A DNA stretch of 29,403 nucleotides from Stenotrophomonas sp. UBA7346 (GTDB taxonomy: Bacteria > Pseudomonadota > Gammaproteobacteria > Xanthomonadales > Xanthomonadaceae): positions 423 to 29,825 of the forward strand of contig DKPB01000026.1 of NCBI GenBank assembly GCA_002471015.1, written 5' to 3'. The notes beneath the pieces were generated by a model. The model ran no database searches. It was not told the origin of the DNA and worked only from the letters and a program-made list of their open reading frames with translations. A program made the translations under genes and the position numbers. Positions 7,291 through 15,341 of this stretch are shown piece after piece. The stretch's first letter is position 1. Each line of letters opens with the position of its first letter.

Positions 7291-7818
7291 ATGAGCCAGG
7301 CCCTCACGCTTGCCCGCCCGTACGCCCGCGCCGCTTTTGCGATTGCGCGTGAGGAAGGCAAGTTCGCGCCGTGGTCGGACGCGCTTGCGTTCTCCGCCCG
7401 CGTTGCAGCCGATCCGCGCGTGTCGGCCTTGCTGTCGAATCCGCAGCTGAGCCGCGGCGATGCCGTCGCCCTGCTGACCCCGGACGCGACCAGCGAGACC
7501 TACGGTCGCTTCCTGGCCCTGCTGGCCGAAGGCCGCCGCCTGCAGCAACTGCCGGAAATCTCCGGTCTGTTCGAGCAGCTGCGCGCTGAAGCCGAACACG
7601 TGGTCAAGGCCACCGTCACCTCGGCCGCCGAACTGTCGGGCGAGGAACTGGACAAGATCAAGGCTGCGCTGCGCAAACGTTTCGGCCGCGACGTCGAGGT
7701 ATCGACCGCGGTGGACGCTTCGCTGATCGGCGGCGCCGTGATCGATGCCGGCGACGTGGTCATCGATGGCTCGCTCAAGGGCAAGCTGTCGCGCCTGCAG
7801 ACCGCGCTCGCACACTGA
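7291..7818 (+). CDS. atpH: F1Fo ATP synthase subunit delta
   Basis: A 175-residue stator subunit that joins the top of the alpha3beta3 hexamer to the b dimer. The N-terminal helical bundle starts LTLARPYARAAFAIAREEGK, and the C-terminal part has the family signature GGAVIDAGDVVIDGSLKGKLSRL. Its ribosome-binding site (GCGGAG) is inside the end of atpF, four codons upstream. Confidence 0.96.
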   Translation: MSQALTLARPYARAAFAIAREEGKFAPWSDALAFSARVAADPRVSALLSNPQLSRGDAVALLTPDATSETYGRFLALLAEGRRLQQLPEISGLFEQLRAEAEHVVKATVTSAAELSGEELDKIKAALRKRFGRDVEVSTAVDASLIGGAVIDAGDVVIDGSLKGKLSRLQTALAH

Positions 7819-7862
7819 ATTCACATTACCGTCCGGCCACAAGCCGGCACTAGGACTTGACG

Positions 7863-9410
7863 ATGGCTACCACGCTCAACCCCTCTGAAATCAGCGAACT
7901 GATCAAGACCCGCATCGAGAAGGTCGCCCTGTCCGCGGAATCGCGCAACGAAGGCACCGTCACCAGCGTGTCCGACGGCATCGTGCGCATCTTCGGTCTG
8001 GCCGACGTGATGCAGGGCGAAATGATCGAACTGCCGAACAACACCTTTGCCCTGGCACTGAACCTGGAGCGCGACTCGGTCGGCGCCGTGGTCCTGGGCG
8101 ACTACCAGAACCTGCGCGAAGGCGACGTGGCCAAGACCACCGGCCGCATCCTGGAAGTGCCGGTGGGCCCGGAAATGCTCGGCCGCGTTGTCAACGCGCT
8201 GGGTGAGCCGATCGACGGCAAGGGCCCGCTGGGCACCTCGCTGACCGCTCCGGTGGAGCGCGTTGCGCCGGGCGTGATCTGGCGCAAGTCGGTCGACCAG
8301 CCGGTGCAGACCGGTTACAAGTCGGTTGACTCGATGATCCCGATCGGCCGTGGCCAGCGTGAGCTGATCATCGGTGACCGCCAGACCGGCAAGACGGCCA
8401 TGGCGATCGACGCCGTGATCAACCAGAAGGGCACCGGCATCAAGTGCGTGTACGTCGCGATCGGCCAGAAGGCTTCGACCGTGGCCAACATCGTGCGCAA
8501 GCTGGAAGAGAACGGCGCCCTGGCCCACACCGTGGTCGTGGCTGCCACCGCTTCCGAATCGGCTGCGATGCAGTACATCAGCGCCTACGCTGGCTGCACC
8601 ATGGGCGAGTACTTCATGGATCGCGGCGAAGACGCCCTGATCGTGTACGACGATCTGTCCAAGCAGGCTGTTGCCTACCGCCAGATCTCGCTGCTGCTGA
8701 AGCGTCCGCCGGGCCGCGAAGCCTACCCGGGTGACGTGTTCTACCTGCACTCCCGCTTGCTCGAGCGCGCAGCTCGCGTGTCGGAAGAGTACGTGGAGAA
8801 GTTCACCAACGGCGCCGTCACCGGCAAGACCGGTTCGCTGACCGCACTGCCGATCATCGAAACCCAGGCTGGCGACGTGTCCGCCTTCGTTCCGACCAAC
8901 GTGATCTCGATCACCGACGGCCAGATCTTCCTGGAAACCGACCTGTTCAACGCCGGTATCCGTCCGGCCGTCAACGCCGGTATCTCGGTGTCGCGCGTGG
9001 GTGGTTCGGCCCAGACCAAGATCATCAAGAAGCTGTCCGGCGGTATTCGTATCTCGCTGGCCCAGTACCGTGAGCTGGCTGCGTTCGCGCAGTTCGCCTC
9101 GGACCTGGACGAAGCGACCCGCAAGCAGCTGGAGCGCGGCCAGCGCGTCACCGAGCTGATGAAGCAGAAGCAGTACGCGCCGATGTCGATCGCCGACCAG
9201 GCGCTGTCGATCTACGCCGTCAACGAGGGCTTCCTCGACGACGTGCCGGTCAACAAGCTGCTCTCGTTCGAAGCCGGCCTGCACGCCCACTTCGCCAACA
9301 CCGCAGGTGAGTTGACCTCCAAGATCAACAGCACCGGCGCCTGGAACGACGACATCGAAGCTGCCTTCAAGAAGGGCATCGCCGATTTCAAGAGCACCGG
9401 CACCTGGTAA
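7863..9410 (+). CDS. atpA: F1Fo ATP synthase subunit alpha
   Basis: A 515-residue subunit of the F1 head that carries the non-catalytic nucleotide sites. The Walker A loop is GDRQTGKT (Gly171-Thr178, Lys177), Walker B lies in EDALIVYDDLSKQAVAYRQ, and the family signature PAVNAGISVSRVGGSAQ is present. The ATG at 7863 is chosen over the TTG at 7857 because AGGAC precedes it and MATTLNPSEISELIK is the usual N-terminus. A pair of GTAG-type palindromes, not the usual short spacer, separates it from atpG. Confidence 0.98.
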   Translation: MATTLNPSEISELIKTRIEKVALSAESRNEGTVTSVSDGIVRIFGLADVMQGEMIELPNNTFALALNLERDSVGAVVLGDYQNLREGDVAKTTGRILEVPVGPEMLGRVVNALGEPIDGKGPLGTSLTAPVERVAPGVIWRKSVDQPVQTGYKSVDSMIPIGRGQRELIIGDRQTGKTAMAIDAVINQKGTGIKCVYVAIGQKASTVANIVRKLEENGALAHTVVVAATASESAAMQYISAYAGCTMGEYFMDRGEDALIVYDDLSKQAVAYRQISLLLKRPPGREAYPGDVFYLHSRLLERAARVSEEYVEKFTNGAVTGKTGSLTALPIIETQAGDVSAFVPTNVISITDGQIFLETDLFNAGIRPAVNAGISVSRVGGSAQTKIIKKLSGGIRISLAQYRELAAFAQFASDLDEATRKQLERGQRVTELMKQKQYAPMSIADQALSIYAVNEGFLDDVPVNKLLSFEAGLHAHFANTAGELTSKINSTGAWNDDIEAAFKKGIADFKSTGTW

Positions 9411-9418
9411 GAGCGTAT

Positions 9419-9476
9419 GTAGAGCGGAGCCTTGCTCCGCTTCACACTGATAAAGCGGGGCACAGCCCCGCTCTAT
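9419..9476. repeat. inverted pair of GTAG-type palindromes inside the atp operon (atpA/atpG)
   Basis: A forward element begins GTAG at 9419 and continues AGCGGAGC, CTT loop, GCTCCGCT (to 9441). A reverse element follows with AGCGGGGC, ACA loop, GCCCCGCT and a CTAT end (9454-9476), the complement of a slightly decayed GTAG head. Stem sequences differ from those in the three large arrays, so this is another subfamily of the same architecture. The dimer starts nine bases after the atpA stop and ends twelve before the atpG start; the ribosome-binding site of atpG (GGAATAAGAG) lies just outside it. Confidence 0.8.
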
Positions 9477-9487
9477 GGGAATAAGAG

Positions 9488-10351
9488 ATGGCAAGCGGAC
9501 GCGAAATCAAAACCAAGATCAAGAGCGTGCAGAACACCCGCAAGGTGACGCGCGCGCTCGAAATGGTCTCGGCCTCCAAGATCCGCAAGGCGCAGGATCG
9601 GATGAAGACCTCGCGTCCGTACGCGCAGGCGATGAAGCAGGTGATCGGTCACCTGGCCCAGGCCAGCACCGATTTCCAGCACCCGTTCCTGGTCGAGCGT
9701 GAGCAGGTCAAGCGCGTGGGCTACATCGTGATCTCTTCCGATCGCGGTCTGGCCGGCGGCCTGAACAACAACCTGTTCCGCAAGACGGTCGCGGAAATGC
9801 GCGACTGGCAGGACAAGGGCGCCGAGATCGACGTGGTGACCGTTGGCCAGAAGGCCGGCGCGTTCTTCCGTCGCGTCAACGTCAACATGGCTGCCTCGGT
9901 GGCCAACATCGGCGACCAGCCCAAGCTGGAAACGCTGATCGGCGTGATCAAGGTCATGCTGGATGCCTTCACCGAAGGCAAGGTTGACCGCGTCTACCTG
10001 GTCTACAACCGCTTCATCAACACGATGACGCAGAAGGCCAGCTTCGACCAGCTGCTGCCGTTGCCGGCCGCCGAAAAGCAGGTGGCTTCGCACGACTGGG
10101 ATTACCTGTACGAGCCCGACGCGGCAACCGTGCTTGAGCACGTGATCACCCGCTACATCGAATCGTTGGTGTATCAGGCGGTGCTGGAGAATGTTGCCTC
10201 CGAGCACGCAGCTCGCATGGTGGCGATGAAGGCGGCAAGCGACAACGCGAACAAGATGATCGGAACCCTGCAGCTGGTCTACAACAAGGCCCGCCAGGCA
10301 GCGATCACCCAGGAAATCTCCGAAATCGTCAGCGGCGCGGCAGCGGTCTAA
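9488..10351 (+). CDS. atpG: F1Fo ATP synthase subunit gamma
   Basis: A 287-residue central rotor shaft. The N-terminal coiled-coil helix begins SGREIKTKIKSVQNTRKVTR and includes ALEMVSASKIRKAQ; the C-terminal helix ends with the family signature ITQEISEIVSGAAAV. A SSDRGLAGGLN segment matches the conserved Rossmann-like domain. Start at 9488 follows GGAATAAGAG. Confidence 0.97.
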   Translation: MASGREIKTKIKSVQNTRKVTRALEMVSASKIRKAQDRMKTSRPYAQAMKQVIGHLAQASTDFQHPFLVEREQVKRVGYIVISSDRGLAGGLNNNLFRKTVAEMRDWQDKGAEIDVVTVGQKAGAFFRRVNVNMAASVANIGDQPKLETLIGVIKVMLDAFTEGKVDRVYLVYNRFINTMTQKASFDQLLPLPAAEKQVASHDWDYLYEPDAATVLEHVITRYIESLVYQAVLENVASEHAARMVAMKAASDNANKMIGTLQLVYNKARQAAITQEISEIVSGAAAV

Positions 10352-10389
10352 CGCGCGCAGTCAACAGCACACATTTAGAGGATGCAGCA

Positions 10390-11796
<1,407 letters not shown>

Positions 11797-11801
11797 GCCT
11801 T

Positions 11802-11922
11802 CTCTCGGGATTCGGGAGAAGGGATTCGGGATTTGTTGGAGCGTCGGCCTCGTCTGGCAGTACTGCATGGCGAAAGAAGTGCCGGTTCTCCAACCCCCAA
11901 TCCCATTTCCCCCAATCCCGAC
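11802..11922. repeat. imperfect palindromic intergenic element between atpD and atpC
   Basis: The 145-base gap is dominated by a long interrupted inverted repeat. Two direct copies of GGGATTCGGGA on the left (about 11807-11831) face two copies of CCCCCAATCCC on the right (about 11894-11919), and inside them GTTGGAG (11835-11841) pairs perfectly with CTCCAAC (11888-11894). The centre of about 46 bases has no reading frame of note. The form suggests a small non-autonomous mobile or REP-like insertion; transcribed, it would fold into one long hairpin ahead of atpC. Confidence 0.6.
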
Positions 11923-11941
11923 TACTAATTAGCGAGGTTCC

Positions 11942-12364
11942 ATGAGCACCATCCGTTGCGACATCGTCAGTGCCGAGCAGCAGATCTTCAGCGGCGAAGC
12001 GACCCTGGTCGTGGCCACCGGTGAGCTGGGCGAGCTGGGCATCGCGCCCAAGCACGCACCGCTGATCACCCGTCTGAAGCCGGGCAAGGTCGTGGTCACC
12101 ACCGCTGCCGGGGAACACCTGGATTTCGCCATCTCCGGCGGCATCCTGGAAGTACAGCCGCAGGTCGTGACCGTGCTGGCCGACACCGCCATCCGTGCCA
12201 GCGACATCGATGAAGCATCGGTGCGCAAGGCCAAGGAAGAAGCCGAGCGCGTGCTGGCCCACCGTGGCGAAGCCATGGAGCTGGCCGAGGCACAGCAGAA
12301 GCTGGCCGAAGTCACTGCCCAGCTGCAGGCATTGGAGCGTCTGCGCCGCAACCTCAAGCACTGA
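11942..12364 (+). CDS. atpC: F1Fo ATP synthase subunit epsilon
   Basis: A 140-residue rotor subunit and intrinsic inhibitor of the ATPase. The N-terminal beta-sandwich shows IRCDIVSAEQQIFSGEA, GELGIAPKHAPLITRLKPG and FAISGGILEVQPQVVTVLADTA; the C-terminal two-helix domain begins IDEASVRKAKEEAERVLA. GCGAGG precedes the ATG. It is the last gene of the operon and is followed by an intrinsic terminator. Confidence 0.97.
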   Translation: MSTIRCDIVSAEQQIFSGEATLVVATGELGELGIAPKHAPLITRLKPGKVVVTTAAGEHLDFAISGGILEVQPQVVTVLADTAIRASDIDEASVRKAKEEAERVLAHRGEAMELAEAQQKLAEVTAQLQALERLRRNLKH

Positions 12365-12383
12365 GGCCTGCAGCAACGCCCAG

Positions 12384-12414
12384 AAAAACGCCGGCCAACG
12401 CCGGCGTTTTTTTT
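12384..12414 (+). terminator. intrinsic terminator of the atp operon
   Basis: Stem AAAAACGCCGG (12384-12394) pairs with CCGGCGTTTTT (12401-12411) around a six-base loop and runs into eight T residues, about 20 bases after atpC. The A-tract on the left also makes it usable for minus-strand transcripts. Confidence 0.93.
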
Positions 12415-12425
12415 GCCCCGCTTTT

Positions 12426-12719
12426 GTAGTGCCGAGCCATGCTCGGCAGAGGCCTTACACCGCATGTTTCCGTAGTGCCGAGCCACGCTCGGCAGAGGCC
12501 TCCCCAGGCAAGCCCCTGCCGAGCATGGCTCGGCACTACATACACCCCTCCCTTTCGCATAGCGAAGGGGAGGGCTGGGGAGGGGTGCTTCTGGCTGGGA
12601 ATGCCCCCTGCCGAGCATGGCTCGGCACTACGCCCCCTCCCTTTCGCGCCGCGAAGGGGAGGGTTGGGGAGGGGTGCTTCTGGCTGGTAATGCCCCTGCC
12701 GAGCATGGCTCGGCACTAC
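12426..12719. repeat. GTAG-palindrome (SMAG/REP) array B
   Basis: Five palindromes: two in + orientation (12426-12448; 12472-12494, with a CAC loop variant) and three in - orientation (12517-12539, 12609-12631, 12697-12719). The last three are separated by about 65-70-base spacers that share CCCTCCCTTTCGC, a small GC-rich hairpin, GGGGAGGG.TGGGGAGGGG and TGCTTCTGGCTGG. The same spacer, inverted, occurs in array C. The array separates the end of atpC from the stop of the GtrA-like gene, which are convergent. Confidence 0.85.
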
Positions 12720-12723
12720 CGGC

Positions 12724-13107
12724 TCAGCGGTACACCACGTGCCGCAGCAGGAAGAAGGTCGCCGCAGCCAGGCCGCCTTCCACCAGCGGCTTGGCCAGCC
12801 ACGCATGGCCAAGGCCCAGGGATCCGGCGACCCAGCTGATCAGCCAGGTACTGGCCGCCGTCATCAGCAGCCACAGCACGGCAAAACGCATGAAGCGCTT
12901 CCAGCCATGCCGCTGCTGGCCTTGGTGCGCAAAGGTATAGCGGCCGTTGAGCCAGAAACCGAGCAGCGCACCGCTGACACGGCCGATCAGATTGCCCGGT
13001 GCCACTGGCACGCCCAGCGCGGTGGCGAGGACAAACACCCCCCAGTCCAGGGCCAACTGCAGCAGGCCGAAGATGATGTACTGGCTGCCTTGTCGTAGCA
13101 GGCTCAT
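12724..13107 (-). CDS. GtrA-like small membrane protein
   Basis: A 127-residue protein with four membrane helices (YIIFGLLQLALDWGVFVLATAL, GNLIGRVSGALLGFWLNGRYTF, FMRFAVLWLLMTAASTWLISWVAG, AKPLVEGGLAAATFFLLRHVVY). The N-terminal QYIIFGLLQLALDW and the helix-2 FWLNGRYTF are the marks of the GtrA/DPMS family, whose members are thought to help move polyprenyl-phosphate-linked sugars across the inner membrane. No glycosyltransferase partner is beside it here. No clear Shine-Dalgarno precedes the ATG at 13107. It is divergent from glmU across 80 bases. Confidence 0.85.
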   Translation of the reverse strand: MSLLRQGSQYIIFGLLQLALDWGVFVLATALGVPVAPGNLIGRVSGALLGFWLNGRYTFAHQGQQRHGWKRFMRFAVLWLLMTAASTWLISWVAGSLGLGHAWLAKPLVEGGLAAATFFLLRHVVYR

Positions 13108-13153
13108 CGGAAGAAGGTTCAGTAAGCGGCCTGCAATGCTACCGCCTTGGGCT

Positions 13154-13159
13154 TAGAAT
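13154..13159 (+). promoter_or_regulatory. possible -10 element of glmU
   Basis: TAGAAT lies about 30 bases before the glmU start in the short divergent region. The best -35 candidate (CTGCAA, 13131-13136, 17-bp spacing) is poor, so this is only a suggestion. Confidence 0.3.
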
Positions 13160-13187
13160 CCGGGGATTCTCGAAGGAAGTCGTAGGT

Positions 13188-14555
13188 ATGACCCAGCCGT
13201 TGCACGTCATCATCCTCGCAGCAGGCGCAGGCAAGCGCATGAAGTCGGTACTGCCCAAGGTGCTGCAGCCCATCGCCGGCCAGCCCATGTTGGCGCATGT
13301 GATTGAAACCGCGCGCCAGCTGCAGCCGGCGGGTATCCATGTGGTGTATGGCCATGGCGGTGAGGCGGTCCGCGCTGCCTTTGCCGGCCAGGCTGATCTG
13401 CAGTGGGCAGAGCAGACCCAGCAGCTGGGTACTGGCCACGCGGTACAGCAGGCCATGCCCGACGTGCCTGATACCGCGCAGGTGCTGGTGTTGTATGGGG
13501 ATGTGCCGCTGATCCGTGCCGACACGCTGAGGGCGCTGCTGGAAGGCGGGCCGCGCTTGGCGGTGCTGGTTGCCGAGCTGGACAACCCAACGGGTTACGG
13601 TCGCATCGTGCGCGATGCAGAGGGCAAGGTGGCGGCCATCGTCGAGCAGAAGGATGCCGATGACGAGCAAAAGCGCATCCGCACCATCAACACCGGCATC
13701 ATCGCGGCTGAATCCACCGCGCTGCGGCGTTGGCTGTCGAGCCTGTCCAACAGCAATGCGCAGGGCGAGTACTACCTCACCGACGTGTTTGCTTCGGCTG
13801 CCGGCGAGTACACCCCGGCAAGCCTGGTGCACGTGGCCGATGCCCAGGAAGCCGAAGGCGCCAATGATCCGTGGCAGCTGTCGCAGCTGGAACGGGCCTG
13901 GCAGCTGCGCTCGGCCAAGGCGCTGTGCGAGCAGGGCGCACGCCTGCTGGATCCGTCGCGCTTTGACCAGCGTGGCACGGTGAAGGTGGGCCGCGATGTG
14001 CAGATCGACGCCAACGTGATCCTGGAAGGCGAGGTTGAGCTGGGCGATGGTGTCAGCATCGGTGCCTTCGTGCGGCTGAAGGACGTCAAACTGGGTGCCG
14101 GCACCGAGGTGCGCCCGCATTGCGACCTGGAGGGCGTGGTCAGTGAGGGGGCGGCACAGATCGGACCATTCGCACGCCTGCGTCCGGGCACGGTGCTGGC
14201 CGATGGCGTGCACGTGGGCAACTTCGTCGAGACCAAGAAGACCACGCTGGGCAAGGGCAGCAAGGCCAACCACCTGACCTATCTGGGCGACGCGGTGATC
14301 GGCAGCGGTACCAACATCGGTGCCGGCACCATCACCTGCAACTACGACGGCGTGAACAAGTTCCAGACCACCATCGGTGACAAGGTGTTCGTCGGTTCCA
14401 ACAGCTCGCTGGTGGCACCGGTCACCCTGGCCGATGGGGCGACCATTGCCGCGGGTTCGGTGATCACCCGCAACGCGCCGGAAGGCAAGTTGACCGTGGC
14501 GCGGACGCGCCAGGAAACGATTGATGGCTGGGTCCGCCCCGTCAAGAAGTCCTGA
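13188..14555 (+). CDS. glmU: bifunctional GlmU: GlcN-1-P acetyltransferase / GlcNAc-1-P uridyltransferase
   Basis: A 455-residue cytoplasmic enzyme that makes UDP-GlcNAc for peptidoglycan and lipopolysaccharide. The N-terminal pyrophosphorylase domain has LAAGAGKRMKSVLPKVLQPI, the GTGHAVQQA loop and VLYGDVPLI with the metal-binding Asp. The C-terminal left-handed beta-helix (from about residue 255, hexapeptide repeats such as VEL.GDG.VSIGAF) holds the acetyltransferase residues in GPFARLRPG, GNFVETKK, NHLTYLGDA and TITCNYDGVNK. GAAGGA precedes the ATG at 13188. Position directly after the atp region is usual for xanthomonads and other gammaproteobacteria. Confidence 0.97.
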   Translation: MTQPLHVIILAAGAGKRMKSVLPKVLQPIAGQPMLAHVIETARQLQPAGIHVVYGHGGEAVRAAFAGQADLQWAEQTQQLGTGHAVQQAMPDVPDTAQVLVLYGDVPLIRADTLRALLEGGPRLAVLVAELDNPTGYGRIVRDAEGKVAAIVEQKDADDEQKRIRTINTGIIAAESTALRRWLSSLSNSNAQGEYYLTDVFASAAGEYTPASLVHVADAQEAEGANDPWQLSQLERAWQLRSAKALCEQGARLLDPSRFDQRGTVKVGRDVQIDANVILEGEVELGDGVSIGAFVRLKDVKLGAGTEVRPHCDLEGVVSEGAAQIGPFARLRPGTVLADGVHVGNFVETKKTTLGKGSKANHLTYLGDAVIGSGTNIGAGTITCNYDGVNKFQTTIGDKVFVGSNSSLVAPVTLADGATIAAGSVITRNAPEGKLTVARTRQETIDGWVRPVKKS

Positions 14556-15063
14556 GCCGCGCTTGGCACGGCGCGAGGAGCTCGCGCTGTTGCCACGGAT
14601 CGAGGCGCAGGCCGGCGAGCGCCTGCGCGGGCATCCGGCCGCTGCGGTGTTTGCTGCGAGCCCGACCGAGCCGGCCCTGTTTGAACGTGCCTGGCAGTGC
14701 GGACTGCTGTGGGTGGTTGCCAGTGAGGACGCACTGGCCGGCTACCTGATGGCGGGCGCGCTGGGTGAGGATTTCCATATCCAGCAGATGGACGTTGCGC
14801 CGGCACACGGCCGCCAAGGTCATGGTCGCACCTTGCTGCGCCATGCCATCGGGCAGGCGAGGGCGCGCGGGTATCGACACGCGGTGCTGAGCACGCTGAC
14901 AAACGTGCCATGGAACGCGCCTTTCTATGCCAGTGAAGGCTTCAGCGCTTGGCCTGCGCATGAGTGGAGTGCAGGCATGTGCGAAGTGATGGCTGCCGAG
15001 GCCGATGCGGGTTTTCCAATGGCGTTGCGATTGGCGATGCGACGAACCCTGGAACAGCCCTGA
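14524..15063 (+). CDS. GNAT family N-acetyltransferase
   Basis: A 179-residue acetyl-CoA-dependent acetyltransferase. Motif A is IQQMDVAPAHGRQGHGRTLL, followed by the helix HAIGQARARGY; the strand and turn HAVLSTLTNVPWNAPFYASEGF form motif B with the conserved NAPFY. The pyrophosphate loop reads G-R-Q-G-H-G, with Gly where Gln or Arg is usual at the first position. The start is the ATG at 14524, inside glmU, overlapping it by 32 bases; AGGAAA lies just upstream and there is no later start before the domain. Translation is probably coupled to glmU. Acceptor substrate unknown; the family covers protein N-termini, antibiotics, amines and amino acids. Confidence 0.85.
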   Translation: MAGSAPSRSPEPRLARREELALLPRIEAQAGERLRGHPAAAVFAASPTEPALFERAWQCGLLWVVASEDALAGYLMAGALGEDFHIQQMDVAPAHGRQGHGRTLLRHAIGQARARGYRHAVLSTLTNVPWNAPFYASEGFSAWPAHEWSAGMCEVMAAEADAGFPMALRLAMRRTLEQP

Positions 15064-15106
15064 GCGTGCTCCGTGGGAGTGGCGCAAGTGGCGAAGCACC
15101 AGACCT

Positions 15107-15303
15107 ATAGTGTCGAGCCATGCTCGGCAGGGCATTACCAGCCAGAAGCACCCCTCCCCAACCCTCCCCTTCGCTACGCGAAAGGGAGGAGCTGTAGTGC
15201 CGAGCCATGCTCGGCAGGGCATTACCAGCCAGAAGCACCCCTCCCCAACCCTCCCCTTCGCTACGCGAAAGGGAGGGGGCGCAGTGCCGAGCCATGCTCG
15301 GCA
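15107..15303 (+). repeat. GTAG-palindrome (SMAG/REP) tandem array C
   Basis: Three + orientation palindromes at 15107-15129, 15194-15216 and 15281-15303, spaced exactly 87 and 87 bases. Only the middle one has an intact GTAG head; the outer two read ATAG and GCAG, and the first stem has one change (TGTCGAGC). The two spacers, GGCATTACCAGCCAGAAGCA then CCCCTCCCCAACCCTCCCC and a TTCGC-TACGC-GAA hairpin, are almost identical. The array lies between the GNAT gene and the histidine kinase gene, which are convergent. Confidence 0.87.
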
Positions 15304-15341
15304 GGGCTTCCCCGTGACGCATCCGACGTCGGAGCGGTGGC

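Noticed and set aside
7821..9494. Long minus-strand open frame of 557 codons opposite atpA
   Set aside because: Mirrors the atpA codon pattern; no recognisable domain and no ribosome-binding site.
15107..15303. Regularly spaced repeats considered as a CRISPR array
   Set aside because: The spacers are nearly identical to each other and the repeats are palindromes with GTAG heads; no cas genes. It is a REP/SMAG array.
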